A stretch of 64,000 nucleotides of DNA from Pseudomonas sp. S04 (GTDB lineage: Bacteria > Pseudomonadota > Gammaproteobacteria > Pseudomonadales > Pseudomonadaceae). This document shows, one piece after another, positions 27,878 to 37,318 of this stretch (position 1 is the stretch's first letter; every line of letters begins with the position of its first letter). The notes beneath the pieces are model-generated. The model was given only the letters and a program-made list of their open reading frames with translations, ran no database searches and had not been told where the DNA came from. Location: NCBI RefSeq assembly GCF_009834545.1, contig NZ_CP019427.1, positions 2,114,001 through 2,178,000 of the forward strand, in the 5' to 3' direction. The translations under genes were made by a program, and so were the position numbers.

Positions 27878-28135
27878 ATGGACGAAAACTACATTTCAAT
27901 TCCTGCGGCGGATGGTTGCCCAAGTCTTCTGACACCATGGAGCAACGAGTTTGCCTCGATGATCGAACGTGGCGTGCAATGTGCTCAGGCTTGGCTTGAT
28001 ACGCCCGGCGAGATTCCCCTGTGGTGGGAGCTGGCACAAACCCGCAAGACCTTTCCTGTCGGTGACTGCCAGGATGCCTTCGAAGCCGGATTCTTGTTGA
28101 GGATTCAGCAGCGGCTCCGGGGCGTACCGCAATAA
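27878..28135 (+). CDS. Hypothetical small ICE protein
   Basis: This 85-residue protein (MDENYISIPAADGCPSLLTP start) contains a tryptophan-rich PLWWEL segment and no recognised domain. The ATG at 27878 is preferred over a GTG six bases upstream. It diverges from the XRE gene and converges with traC. The even codon use suggests it is real. The function is unknown. Confidence 0.65.
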   Translation: MDENYISIPAADGCPSLLTPWSNEFASMIERGVQCAQAWLDTPGEIPLWWELAQTRKTFPVGDCQDAFEAGFLLRIQQRLRGVPQ

Positions 28136-28176
28136 CCGATCACTCGCTTTAGAGCGAAAGGCCTGAATAGATTCCC

Positions 28177-30930
28177 CTATGCGGGTTCTATTCCTCGCGC
28201 TCTATCGATCCGTTGAGCTACCCGATACGCCGCTTCCAACTCAGAGCAGCCATTCTCCTGCATCAGTGTCCAGCGCTCGGCTTTTTCCTCGGGCTCCGTC
28301 ATGGCCAGGGCGAGATAAAGACTTGGCGGCACGGCCCGAAACAGCGTTTCGAGCTTCTTCGATAGCACGACCCCCTCAGTGTATTTTCCCGGCTCCTTGC
28401 TGGCGGAGAGCAACAAGGCTTTCTGTGCCGGCGTGAGTTTCTTGAACCGTGCGATTTCTTCGATTTCCGCGGGCGGCATGTTCAAACAAATCCACCACTC
28501 GATCATGTTGAGCATGGTCTGCGCGGCAGTGGGGAAGTCGGCAAGGTTCTGCGTGGCGAGCCAGAACCAGGCGCCAAGCTTGCGCCACATCTTCGTGCCC
28601 TTGACCACGAACGGTGCCAGCAACGGGTTCTTGGTGATGATATGGCCCTCGTCGGTGACCATGATGATCGGTCGGCCCAGGTACTGATCGCGCTCGGCGA
28701 GATTGTTCACGGTGTTCATCAGGCTGATGTAGCTGATGGACATCTGGGCTTCGTAACCTTCACGAGCATAGGTGGCCAGGTCGACAATGGTCACATCGCT
28801 CTCGGGCCAAGGCGTGCCCTCGCGATCGAACAGTTCACCCTCGAAACCCTGGCAAAACAGGTCGATGGACTCGCCCATTTCCTGGGCACGCTCGCGACGC
28901 TTCTCCGGCAAGTGCGGGTCTGCGGCGACGCGCAGCAAGGCGTCGCGCACGTCGCGGGTCAGCACCTGACGGCCCGCGGTGACGCAGGTTTGCGCCGCAT
29001 AGAGAATGCACTCGCGGATCAAGCTGCGATCGGCTCGACTAAGGCGGGCTTCTTCCTTGGCCTCGCCGCCGGTGATCATCAGTCGGGCGGTGATTTCCAG
29101 TTCGCCGAGAACATCGCGCTGGTCCTCGCGACTGGCTACCGCCTCATCGTCCAGCTCATCGATCGACAGAGTTGCCACCTGATCCGGCTGCTCAACCAGA
29201 CGCCAGGCATCGACAAAGGGCGCGAGGCTGACCGGGGCGCCAGGTTTCAATTGGACCTTGTTGACCGAGAGACCTTGTGTCGCGAAGTAGTCACCCTGCA
29301 AACCAAACGAATTACCGGCCTCGACGATAAACACGCGAGGGCGGTACACGGCCATGATTTGCATCAGCAGGGTGACCAGGGTGGCTGACTTGCCGGCACC
29401 AGTCGGGCCGAACAACAGCAGATGACCGTTCATGGCCCGGTCCAGTCGTGATAACGGGTCGAAGCTCAACGGCGAACCACCACGATTGAACAGGGTGATA
29501 CCTGGGTGATCGGTACCTGTGCTGCGGCCCCAGACTGGAACCAGGTTCGCCAGGTGCTGGGCGAACATCAGGCGCGTGTACCAGTTGCGTGTGTCGCGGG
29601 CCGGGTTGTACGCCATCGGTAACCAACGCAGGTAACTGTTGCAGGCGGCAACTTCATCGCCTTCGCGTACCGGTTGCAGCCCCACACCCAGCAGCGCGTT
29701 GGCCAGGCTGACCGAGCGCAGGTGCAATTGCTGCTCATCGTGACCGCGCACGTAGAACGCCAGCGTGCCGCGGTACAGCTTGTGCTGGCGACCGATGATC
29801 GCGCGAGCCTCTTCGACATCCTGACGGGTCTGGGTCGAGGCCAGGTTTTCACCGATGGCTTTGCGCGCCAGGCGGTTTAACTGGTCCTCGAGCACATCCT
29901 GCGGTTTGACCACCAAGGTCAAACTCATCACCGTGCCTTCGGGTACCTGATCGAACAGGGCATTCACCGCGTCGCCCTTGTGGGTTTCGCCGGTTAGCTG
30001 ACCAATCAGCGGTGCGCGTCGTAGCTTGTCCACGACCATCACCCGATGGGGCTGATCGTCGAAGTACCAGAGTCCACGCTGTACATCCGAACGCGGCTCA
30101 TTGAAAAATAGGCGCTCGGCAAAGTCATGATCGAAGGGCAGCTCCAGCGACTCACCATCGCTCGGCTCCGGATAGGCCACGCGGCGGTAGAAATCCTCGG
30201 GCGCTTCATCAGTGAGCGTGGGTGCCGGATTGAACCACGGCACTAACCAGGCATACAGACCTCGGCCATCGACTCGCGTTGTTTGCACCCCGCATGCCTG
30301 CAACGAAGCCGCAATACGTTCGCAAGCCTGATGCAGGGATTGCACCGGGGTGAGTCCTGTCTCCTCAGCGTCAGACTCAAGCCAGCGATAGACCACCAGT
30401 CGCACCCGACGGTTATTGCCGCGCCAGGGCAGGCGCGTCACCACCTTATCCTCAAACAGACCACCGGGCTTGGCGATGGCCTTCAGATGACGGCGGCTGA
30501 GCTCCAAATACGCCTCGGTGAAGACCGTGCCTCGCGCGCTGTCCTGGATATAATCGGTGAGCCGGGTCAGGTAGGGGGTGAAGTCGTTGTCGTCCTGACA
30601 GAAAAACTGCGCCACCCACGGCGCTTGGTCCCGCTCGTCAAAGCTATCCTGCAGGGCATCCTCGAGGGCATCGCGGGCGGCCATCAACCAATCGGGTTCG
30701 CGCCCTTCGGTGCCGATGGGCAGCAACTCGAACACCGCGCCCACCGAGCGATTGTCATCGAGCAAAAAACACTGCTTGGTGTCGAGGTATTCGACCCACG
30801 GCAGGTGATCGGTGAAGCTGGGGTTGTGCGCATAGAGCGCGGCTTCATCGGCCAAGGTGGCGCGAGGGCGCAATGGGTGGCGCCAGGCTTTCCGCGCAGG
30901 AGTGCGGTTGCCCGCATCGCTGGTACGCAC
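28177..30930 (-). CDS. traC: Conjugative transfer ATPase, TraC/VirB4 type (PFL_4706 family)
   Basis: This 917-residue cytoplasmic ATPase has Walker A FGPTGAGKSATL near residues 506-517, and the conserved MVTDEGHIITKNPL and FWLATQNLADF regions of VirB4 proteins. It powers pilus assembly and substrate transfer. It matches the PFL_4706 (TIGR03744) family in length and order. The start codon is GTG, sharing one base with the stop of the upstream lipoprotein gene (TAGTG), so translation is probably coupled. Confidence 0.93.
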   Translation of the reverse strand: MRTSDAGNRTPARKAWRHPLRPRATLADEAALYAHNPSFTDHLPWVEYLDTKQCFLLDDNRSVGAVFELLPIGTEGREPDWLMAARDALEDALQDSFDERDQAPWVAQFFCQDDNDFTPYLTRLTDYIQDSARGTVFTEAYLELSRRHLKAIAKPGGLFEDKVVTRLPWRGNNRRVRLVVYRWLESDAEETGLTPVQSLHQACERIAASLQACGVQTTRVDGRGLYAWLVPWFNPAPTLTDEAPEDFYRRVAYPEPSDGESLELPFDHDFAERLFFNEPRSDVQRGLWYFDDQPHRVMVVDKLRRAPLIGQLTGETHKGDAVNALFDQVPEGTVMSLTLVVKPQDVLEDQLNRLARKAIGENLASTQTRQDVEEARAIIGRQHKLYRGTLAFYVRGHDEQQLHLRSVSLANALLGVGLQPVREGDEVAACNSYLRWLPMAYNPARDTRNWYTRLMFAQHLANLVPVWGRSTGTDHPGITLFNRGGSPLSFDPLSRLDRAMNGHLLLFGPTGAGKSATLVTLLMQIMAVYRPRVFIVEAGNSFGLQGDYFATQGLSVNKVQLKPGAPVSLAPFVDAWRLVEQPDQVATLSIDELDDEAVASREDQRDVLGELEITARLMITGGEAKEEARLSRADRSLIRECILYAAQTCVTAGRQVLTRDVRDALLRVAADPHLPEKRRERAQEMGESIDLFCQGFEGELFDREGTPWPESDVTIVDLATYAREGYEAQMSISYISLMNTVNNLAERDQYLGRPIIMVTDEGHIITKNPLLAPFVVKGTKMWRKLGAWFWLATQNLADFPTAAQTMLNMIEWWICLNMPPAEIEEIARFKKLTPAQKALLLSASKEPGKYTEGVVLSKKLETLFRAVPPSLYLALAMTEPEEKAERWTLMQENGCSELEAAYRVAQRIDRARGIEPA

Positions 30931-31346
30931 TACAAGTCTTCCTGACGTTCACCCGGTAACGCGTACTGCACCCGTTGGTAGAACGGAAATACGGTCGAGT
31001 AACCCGGAACTGGTGCCTGCTCGGTACCACTCAAATGCGGATACACGTACAGCACCAGATCGGGGCTGGGCAGGCGAGGGAACAGGTTGCGGATCTCATT
31101 CGCCGCTGTGCGCGTGTACGGTTCCTGGAGAGCCGCGGAGACATCTGCCTGAGCCAGCGGGCGGCGTAACTGCTGCCGAGCATCCAGCAGTTGCTGCTGA
31201 GTGCCTTGCGAACCAGCACCGTTCCAGATTTCCAGCATGGTTTGCTCGCCATGGGGCAGCAGCGTCTCCTTGTCGGTGGAGCACCCCGCCAGACCCCAGC
31301 AGAGCAAACTAATCCAGGTAAGGCAGAGAAGCTTGGTCTTTTTCAT
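30930..31346 (-). CDS. Conjugative transfer lipoprotein (TIGR03751 family)
   Basis: This 138-residue lipoprotein has signal peptide MKKTKLLCLTWISLLCWG and lipobox LAGC with the modified cysteine at residue 22. The body ends with YPHLSGTEQAPVPGYSTVF, typical for the family. It sits between PFL_4705 and TraC in the usual order. A TraV-like role in the outer-membrane core is likely by position. The start at 31346 lies inside the preceding gene (38-base overlap). Confidence 0.85.
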   Translation of the reverse strand: MKKTKLLCLTWISLLCWGLAGCSTDKETLLPHGEQTMLEIWNGAGSQGTQQQLLDARQQLRRPLAQADVSAALQEPYTRTAANEIRNLFPRLPSPDLVLYVYPHLSGTEQAPVPGYSTVFPFYQRVQYALPGERQEDL

Positions 31347-32826
31347 GGCGAACGCTCCGGCCCTTGGGCTCGTAGTCGATGGTGATCTCATGGTCGAGGT
31401 GCAGTGCGACTTGGGCGGCCGGTGGCACGTACACGGCCGCAAAGGCCTCGCCATACAATTTGTTGATCCACTCGCGGATGTCGCTGACCCCACCGCTGAG
31501 AATTGCATTCAGCGCGCTATTGCCATTGCTGCTGGTGACTCCGAGCGTACTTCCGCCCGAACTGATCACGCTGCTATTGCTCTGCTCATCTCCGAGCAAG
31601 GCAGCGACACCGGCGCCAGCCGCCGTGACCAGACTCTGGCTACCGAGGTACTGCTGGGCGTTCGAGCGGCGCTCACCGGCAATGCACGGGATGCCATACG
31701 GATCGGACAGGTAACCGAGTCCACCACGGATCTTGTCGGTGTTCGAACTCTGGGTGGTGGAGGCGTTGCGGCTGGCTACTGCCTTCGGCTGAGGCACCGT
31801 GCGGATGGTGCCGTCTGTGAATACGAAAGTGATCGACTCGACCTGTCCGCGTACGCAGGACAGGGTCCAGTCACCGGACGCCGTGCCGCTCATTACGGCC
31901 CCCGCAACGTCCGGCAGGTCGATGCCGTTGGCGGTTAGGTTCTCGGGGCCGACCAGCACCTTGAAGGGATAGGGATCATTCACGGTGCCGTCCACCGGGA
32001 CTCGGCCGATCAGCGCGGTCATGGCGACCGAGCCCATCAGCGTGGCGTTTTCAGGAATGGTGTAGACCGGCTTCGCGCCTTCGGTACGATCAAGGGATCG
32101 CGTCAGGCCACGCTCACCCTGGGTGACCGCCCGTAGCTGTTTCTGGCTGCGATCAATGGCGTTATCTTTCAAGTCTTCCAGTGAGTTGAAGGCGGTAGGC
32201 AGACTCAGTGCGGAGGAAGTCTTGGTTTTGCCTCGGGCGTTGGTGGACGGAGCATCCGAGGGTTCAATCCACTGCAGCGCATCAACAGCAGGATGCAGGC
32301 CTTCGAACTGCGCGCCATCGCCCGGCTCAAGCCCCAGTCCGATCGGCATGTCCTTGCCTTTGCCGGTCAGCCCCGACAATTGGTTCTGCAATTGCGTCAG
32401 CAGACCGCGAGCCTGGTGACTGTCTTGTTCCGCTTTGAGTCTGGCCTCGTTGGCTTGTCGGCGGCCTTCGTCGACCTGCTGGGTCACACTACCTAGCGCT
32501 GTCTGGATACGCGAATCAACACTGTTTTCCCGCTCCCGCAGGCGGTTGTTCTCCGTTTGCAACGAATCGTTGTGTTTCTTCAAACCGAGCATGTCGCTGC
32601 GCATGGCTTTCACCTGGCCGACCAGGGTGGCGACCGTGTCGCGTGGGGTATCGCCCGCAATGCCGAGCGACTTGGCTTGCTCGACGGATAACTGAAGGTT
32701 GCCCTGATCAACCGGGTTCTCTGGAGAGGGCGTGCTACTCCCCGCGACCCAGCTTTTCAGAATAATCAACACCACGCCCAGCAGTGCAGCCGGCACCAGC
32801 CATTTGAGCAAGGCGTTAGCTTTCAT
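31309..32826 (-). CDS. ICE conjugation protein, PFL_4705 family (TraB/VirB10-like)
   Basis: This 505-residue protein has one N-terminal membrane segment (WLVPAALLGVVLIILKSWV). A coiled coil at about residues 60-130 and a proline-poor linker follow, and the C-terminal half resembles TraB/VirB10 beta-barrel domains. It matches PFL_4705 (TIGR03752). VirB10-like proteins bridge both membranes in the transfer apparatus. The start MKANALL (32826) overlaps the PFL_4704 gene by 11 bases; the longer open frame is the shadow of that gene. Confidence 0.9.
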   Translation of the reverse strand: MKANALLKWLVPAALLGVVLIILKSWVAGSSTPSPENPVDQGNLQLSVEQAKSLGIAGDTPRDTVATLVGQVKAMRSDMLGLKKHNDSLQTENNRLRERENSVDSRIQTALGSVTQQVDEGRRQANEARLKAEQDSHQARGLLTQLQNQLSGLTGKGKDMPIGLGLEPGDGAQFEGLHPAVDALQWIEPSDAPSTNARGKTKTSSALSLPTAFNSLEDLKDNAIDRSQKQLRAVTQGERGLTRSLDRTEGAKPVYTIPENATLMGSVAMTALIGRVPVDGTVNDPYPFKVLVGPENLTANGIDLPDVAGAVMSGTASGDWTLSCVRGQVESITFVFTDGTIRTVPQPKAVASRNASTTQSSNTDKIRGGLGYLSDPYGIPCIAGERRSNAQQYLGSQSLVTAAGAGVAALLGDEQSNSSVISSGGSTLGVTSSNGNSALNAILSGGVSDIREWINKLYGEAFAAVYVPPAAQVALHLDHEITIDYEPKGRSVRHEKDQASLPYLD

Positions 32827-33625
32827 CGTCAGCACCTCGTGCAATGGGCGGGAGCGGCACGGCGTGTTCGAGGCCGGCACCGCGAGTGACGAGGTAGGCG
32901 ATCGTGGTGTCTTCAGCACTGCCGACCGGTCCGAGGAAAGCATGCTGGAAAGCCGCGGCGAACAGCGTGGCCTGCAGCCGACGCGGATCGAGTTGCACCC
33001 TCGCTGAACCACGATTGCGCAACTTCACCGCCGTCACCCAGTAATCACCGAGTCGCCAGGCGGCGATGGGTGTGCTGGACACGTTTTCGGTCGGCAGCAG
33101 GGTCGGCAGTTCGGTGCGCAGCTTGAGCGGGACGCGGCGTACACCGGGCAGGGACTCCACGGTGCGCAGCGGCGCGTACAGGCTTTGCGCGGCGTAGCGT
33201 GTCAACGCGACCGGGATCGGCGTACGTGCTGGAACAGGTACGGCGCTGGTTTCAGCCTCCGTAGCCTGCATCTGAACATTCTTGAGAATGCGCACGGGCT
33301 CCAGCGGTTGATCGCCAGGCGTGGCCGCGATATCCAGGAGGATGATCTCGCCCGTCGCGACCGATTGCAGTTGCAGTCGGGTCGGGGCAATGGCTTCCGA
33401 TGCGCGCAGGTACAGCGTGCCGCCGGTTGATTGCACGCGCAGCTTACCCGTCAGGGTTGAGGGCACGCCGACTCGAACATCCTCATCGACAAAGACCACT
33501 CGTTCCTGATTGATCACCAGCGGAACCGCGAGGGGGAGGCGTTCCCAGCGGATCAGTTCGACGGCTTGTGCTGCTCCCCATAGCATCAGTACGACGGTGA
33601 GTCCCAGGGTAGACATCCGCTTCAT
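32816..33625 (-). CDS. ICE conjugation protein, PFL_4704 family (TraK/VirB9-like)
   Basis: This 269-residue exported protein has signal peptide MKRMSTLGLTVVLMLWGAAQA followed by VELIRWERLPLAVPL. It matches PFL_4704 (TIGR03749), TraK-like secretin components of the outer-membrane core. It lies between PFL_4703 and PFL_4705 with overlapping ends, as in related ICEs. Confidence 0.9.
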   Translation of the reverse strand: MKRMSTLGLTVVLMLWGAAQAVELIRWERLPLAVPLVINQERVVFVDEDVRVGVPSTLTGKLRVQSTGGTLYLRASEAIAPTRLQLQSVATGEIILLDIAATPGDQPLEPVRILKNVQMQATEAETSAVPVPARTPIPVALTRYAAQSLYAPLRTVESLPGVRRVPLKLRTELPTLLPTENVSSTPIAAWRLGDYWVTAVKLRNRGSARVQLDPRRLQATLFAAAFQHAFLGPVGSAEDTTIAYLVTRGAGLEHAVPLPPIARGADDES

Positions 33626-34263
33626 GGTTCACCTCCAGGCAGGGAGATTTTTTGCGGAGTGCCCTGATAGCAATCCAGTGCCAGCCCCCACTTGTTGCGC
33701 TCGGGATCCAGGTCAAAACGCACCACGCGCAATGGATAGCGCACCACCACCCGTTTCACCGGTTCAGCGGCGTAATATTCATCGGCGTTGAGGTCGAGCT
33801 TGACCAGCCAGCTGTCACGGTCGAGTTGCTTGACCCGGAGTTCAGGATCCTCGCTGTAGCCTCGGCCCAGAATTTCGTAGACGCCACGCACTCGCTGACG
33901 CAGTTCGCCTGCGGCCTTGCGGTACTCATAATCACCGTCGAGGAAGGCCTTGCAGGCGGGTGTCAGGTAGGACTGCAAGCCATAGATGGCGCGACGATAA
34001 TCCTTCTCGCCATCCGAGGGCCAGCGGTTGAGCTGGCCAAAGATGTACAGTGCAAAGGCATAGACATTCTCTGAGGGGATATCCCACCACTTGCGCGTGC
34101 TGCCCGAGCGCAGATCTGGGGGTACATGCACGGTCAGATCGGTCGGTGCCGAACGCCAGCCGTACCAGAGCCCGGCACAGACCAGGGCAAGGATCATTAC
34201 CGCCAGACGCAGGCTGAAGATATGGGCCCGTTGGGCATCGACCTTGTTTCGAAATCGGCTCAT
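33622..34263 (-). CDS. ICE conjugation protein, PFL_4703 family (TraE/VirB8-like)
   Basis: This 213-residue inner-membrane protein has one N-terminal membrane segment (LRLAVMILALVCAGLWYGW). A periplasmic domain follows, with VYAFALYIFGQLNRWPSDGE, typical of PFL_4703 (TIGR03746). TraE/VirB8-like proteins nucleate the transfer channel. The start MSRFRN at 34263 overlaps the upstream gene by 4 bases. Confidence 0.9.
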   Translation of the reverse strand: MSRFRNKVDAQRAHIFSLRLAVMILALVCAGLWYGWRSAPTDLTVHVPPDLRSGSTRKWWDIPSENVYAFALYIFGQLNRWPSDGEKDYRRAIYGLQSYLTPACKAFLDGDYEYRKAAGELRQRVRGVYEILGRGYSEDPELRVKQLDRDSWLVKLDLNADEYYAAEPVKRVVVRYPLRVVRFDLDPERNKWGLALDCYQGTPQKISLPGGEP

Positions 34264-34673
34264 GGCTGCCACCGGGACAGGGCAGGGCGCAGTCGACGCG
34301 AACGGCGAACCGTCCAGGCGCCGGAGTGGAGAATCAAACTTCCGCGCCCCAAGTGCCAACGGCTGGCGAGTACCCATTCGAGTTTGCGGTACAACCAGGT
34401 CTCGGGGCGAGCCCGTTTGGCCCGGCGCAGTAGCGTGCCACCGGCAAATAGCACCAGCGCCATGCATGCGATCATGCCGGTCGGCGCTACGGCAATGGAA
34501 GCGGTGGCAATCGCTAGAGGAACGCCCAGCAGTAGGCCAATGACGGCGCCGGTGCCGAGTGCTACCCACATCTCATCATTGGTCAACCCGCGCAATACGG
34601 CGGGATCACGATTGAGTCGCTCTGGGAGAAAGACCAAGGTGCCGTCGGCCAGGCGTTCGATAGTGTCGTTCAT
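34260..34673 (-). CDS. Conjugative transfer membrane protein (TIGR03750 family, TraL-like)
   Basis: This 137-residue protein has two membrane segments (MWVALGTGAVIGLLLGVPLA and MIACMALVLFAGGTLL) after an N-terminal LVFLPERLNRDPAVLRGLT motif. It matches the TIGR03750 family and resembles TraL/VirB3 proteins, which anchor the VirB4-type ATPase. It overlaps PFL_4703 by 4 bases. Confidence 0.9.
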   Translation of the reverse strand: MNDTIERLADGTLVFLPERLNRDPAVLRGLTNDEMWVALGTGAVIGLLLGVPLAIATASIAVAPTGMIACMALVLFAGGTLLRRAKRARPETWLYRKLEWVLASRWHLGRGSLILHSGAWTVRRSRRLRPALSRWQP

Positions 34674-34680
34674 GCCAACC

Positions 34681-35052
34681 TCACAGAATCGCGGCCGCCT
34701 TGGTCAAAAACCAGATGATGATCACCACCAACAGGGCACCGATGCCGACTACAGCACCCAAGTCCTTCCAGGTCTTGCGCTGGTTCTGCACGTCGGCATA
34801 GACGGTCAGCGAATGCCAGGCCACACCGAGAAAGGCGAGCAGGGCGATCAGCAGACCCAGCAGGATGCCGCCGTCGTAGGCGTAGTTTTTGATCGTCTCG
34901 ATCAAACCAGATCCTTCGCCACGCGAAGGGGCTTCCATGGTCGGGAGTTCGGCAAAAGCCAGGCTTGGACCGAGCACCAGCAACAGACCGATCAAGCGCA
35001 GGTTCGCACGATCACGCAGGTTGTTTTTCAGGGGGACAAGGCACTTGAGCAT
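34681..35052 (-). CDS. ICE membrane protein, PFL_4702 family (pilin-like)
   Basis: This 123-residue protein has a signal sequence (LIGLLLVLGPSLAFA) followed by two membrane segments (ILLGLLIALLAFLGVAW and GALLVVIIIWFLTKAAAIL). This two-helix layout resembles TraA/VirB2 pilin precursors. It matches PFL_4702 (TIGR03745) by order and size. ATG 35052 is preferred; GGAGA precedes it by about 8 bases. Confidence 0.88.
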   Translation of the reverse strand: MLKCLVPLKNNLRDRANLRLIGLLLVLGPSLAFAELPTMEAPSRGEGSGLIETIKNYAYDGGILLGLLIALLAFLGVAWHSLTVYADVQNQRKTWKDLGAVVGIGALLVVIIIWFLTKAAAIL

Positions 35053-35069
35053 GACGGCGATCTCCTGGT

Positions 35070-35309
35070 TTAGGAAAGGGTGAAGAACATCAGAACCAAC
35101 AACGCGAGCAACACGCGTGCAGTGCTGCCACCGAAGAAGCCGAAGCGCACACTGCCTGTCGCCCATCCCCGGTAAGCCGTCCACATCACCCAGGTACACC
35201 AAAGCAAAGCCAGGACGAGAACCAGGGACAGCCACAGTGTCGAACTGCTTTGCGCCGAAAAGCCGGAGGCGTTTTGAAAAGCGGAGCTCTGAGCGTCAGT
35301 CATGCTCAT
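35070..35309 (-). CDS. ICE membrane protein, PFL_4701 family
   Basis: This 79-residue protein has two membrane segments (LWLSLVLVLALLWCTWVMW and VLLALLVLMFFTLS) joined by a short WATGSVRFG loop. It matches PFL_4701 (TIGR03758). It overlaps the RAQPRD gene by 4 bases. The exact role is unknown; it may form part of the pilin or inner-membrane platform. Confidence 0.87.
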   Translation of the reverse strand: MSMTDAQSSAFQNASGFSAQSSSTLWLSLVLVLALLWCTWVMWTAYRGWATGSVRFGFFGGSTARVLLALLVLMFFTLS

Positions 35310-35638
35310 GGCGACGGCTCCGCGGGCAGTGCGTCCAGACGGTAATCGCCGACCAATTCAGTAGCATCGCGGGGTTGAGCGCGAGAGGGGGACATATAGC
35401 CCTGCACCCCCTGGCGAATACGTTGGATGTCCTTAGACAGACGGAGATAGTCGAAGCGATAGCGCTCGACTGGTTCAGCCGTGCTGGCTGCCTCAGCTCG
35501 TGTCGCAAGGCGTTCGATGGTGTCGAGTTGCCGCTGGATAAGGCTGAGTTGATCCTGCTCATGAGCCGAGGCGGCATAGCTGCTGCCGTGAACGATAGCC
35601 AGCGAGAGTAGTAAGCAGCGAAAGACGGTAATCGGCAT
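35306..35638 (-). CDS. RAQPRD-motif ICE protein
   Basis: This 110-residue exported protein has a signal peptide (residues 1-23) and a helical body. It carries the name-giving motif RAQPRD at residues 86-91, followed by ELVGDYR. RAQPRD proteins (TIGR01690) are conserved at this place in MPF-G transfer regions; their function is unknown. It is the first gene of the PFL_4701-4706 operon, so a promoter is expected just upstream. Confidence 0.92.
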   Translation of the reverse strand: MPITVFRCLLLSLAIVHGSSYAASAHEQDQLSLIQRQLDTIERLATRAEAASTAEPVERYRFDYLRLSKDIQRIRQGVQGYMSPSRAQPRDATELVGDYRLDALPAEPSP

Positions 35639-36337
35639 GATGCTGTCCCATATGGAGCTGGGAGCAGAATCAAGTCAAAGGTCGAATTATTCCGTAAGAA
35701 ACCTGAGGTCTAATGAATCGCTTTTTCTGGGGAGGTACTGGAGATGTTTACTTACAGCTATGTGGTCCTTCGATCTTTGATGGAGAGAGTGGTTGAGGCT
35801 CTAGGGAAATTCCACTCTCGATGAGTTTCGTTGGTGACGGTATCCGTTTCGTAAGGACACCCAGCAAGGCTGCCTCGGAGTAGAACGGATGGCCGAAATC
35901 CTCGCTGCCGACTCGTTTGTCTGTCACAAAAAACGGACGTGCAGTGCGCCGGGCACATGCTGAATAATGGCCAAGATAACGCCTTTGTGCCGCTCGCTGG
36001 ACAGTTACGGATTCCTTTTATACTGACGGGTAGTAAGTAGATTTTGATAGCAAAACGGCCTGCATCGAACACCACAAGAATTGATATGGAAAGTGATATG
36101 GCTATCTCTGACGAACATAAGAGGCTGACGGCGCTGTGAGCGAACTGGTTCCGCAAAAGAGTCTTTGGCGTTATTGCCACGGAGCTGACTTGCGATCGAC
36201 ACCACATGTAGTGGTCCAGAGGAAGAGACCATGCCATTCCCAAAGATCCACCAGCACAGTTCACACGTACCTACTGGTCCGATCATGCCGGACTACGTTC
36301 GCGAGCAGTAGGAACAGCGCCATATCGAATGGCTTGC
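35639..36337. other. Gene-free gap between RAQPRD and the internal recombinase
   Basis: About 700 bases contain no convincing coding frame on either strand. It probably holds the promoter of the RAQPRD-to-TraC operon. Its composition is more AT-rich than the genes around it, and it may mark a former insertion. No repeats or clear promoter were picked out. Confidence 0.4.
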
Positions 36338-37318
36338 TCATGTTCGACTACCAATGTAAGTCGATAACAGGTCGATACGGCCGAGTCCCAACTCGTAGCT
36401 GATTTGCACTCGGGCATCCTGATCTAGGCGTCGGTCGAGTTGGTAGCAACGGCCACCGTTGATGGGCGCGAGATGATGAGTGATCTGCTCATAGCGCTCG
36501 CACGCATAGGCGACCCGAAGTTCGTGGAAGCCTTTGAGGTTGTGCGAGTGGAGGATCTCTCGTGCGGGGCGGACGATTTGCCGTTGTAAATCGACATAGC
36601 GTTCGTTCGGTGCAAGCAGGTTGCGGCTACCGTTGGGCGAAACCTGTTCGGCAAATTTCAGCGCTTCATGAATAGGATCATTTACCGTGATCCAACGAAG
36701 CGCCGACGCACGTGAGCGGCCACCTTGGATGCCATCTCGGATGTTGATTTTGCCGCAGTGTTCGGTCTCATGTTTTAGGCGCGGTAGATCGGCCAAAATG
36801 GCCTCGCGCAAGCGCATGCCGGTGGCTCGCGCCAACTGAACGATAGCCGCCGCGCGCGGCATTTGGTGTTCGCAGAGCGCGTCAACGATCCGCGTCACCT
36901 GCTCATGGTCTTGGCCTTGCGGCGTCGAGCGACGAACACTGGTACGCCGCATTCCCAAGGCCTTACTCGGGCTCGGCACCGCCACAGACTGATCGCCGCG
37001 AAGCGCCGCCATAGTCCGGTTCACGCTGGACAACCGGTTTTGTGCGGTGGCGATGCCGATAGCACCTTGTTCAACTTGTTGGCGCAGATGCCCTGCGTAG
37101 TCCAGCAAGGTCTGCCGATCTATCTGTCGCGCATCGTTAAACCCCGGCCCATCCTCCGAACGACACCAGCGGACAAACGCCTGCCAGCGATCACTGTGCG
37201 CCTTGACCGTGGCGTAATGCCCGCCGCCAAAAAGATCGCGCAAGGCTTGCGGTCCGGCATAACTCAGTTGTCGGCCATAGCCAAAATTGCGCCCATCTCG
37301 TCTACCAACCAATGCCAT
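36338..37318 (-). CDS. Tyrosine-recombinase-like protein inside the transfer region (Integrase_1 type)
   Basis: This 326-residue protein has an N-terminal SAM-like core-binding part (residues 30-110). The catalytic-like part has ATGMRLREA (R169), HELR (H265, R268) and a final STYIG (Y321). The position usually holding histidine before the tyrosine reads LGLGR, with leucine 312, so one catalytic residue looks lost. Such proteins are conserved within transfer regions of this ICE class and are not the terminal integrase. The start MALVGRRDGRNFG (37318) is preferred over the longer frame. Confidence 0.8.
   Translation of the reverse strand: MALVGRRDGRNFGYGRQLSYAGPQALRDLFGGGHYATVKAHSDRWQAFVRWCRSEDGPGFNDARQIDRQTLLDYAGHLRQQVEQGAIGIATAQNRLSSVNRTMAALRGDQSVAVPSPSKALGMRRTSVRRSTPQGQDHEQVTRIVDALCEHQMPRAAAIVQLARATGMRLREAILADLPRLKHETEHCGKINIRDGIQGGRSRASALRWITVNDPIHEALKFAEQVSPNGSRNLLAPNERYVDLQRQIVRPAREILHSHNLKGFHELRVAYACERYEQITHHLAPINGGRCYQLDRRLDQDARVQISYELGLGRIDLLSTYIGSRT

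Noticed and set aside
28642..29388. 248-residue plus-strand frame inside traC
   Set aside because: Antisense to a well-supported ATPase gene; composition is that of a shadow frame.
35758..36264. 168-residue minus frame between RAQPRD and the recombinase
   Set aside because: Serine- and arginine-rich random-looking sequence without a ribosome site or similarity.
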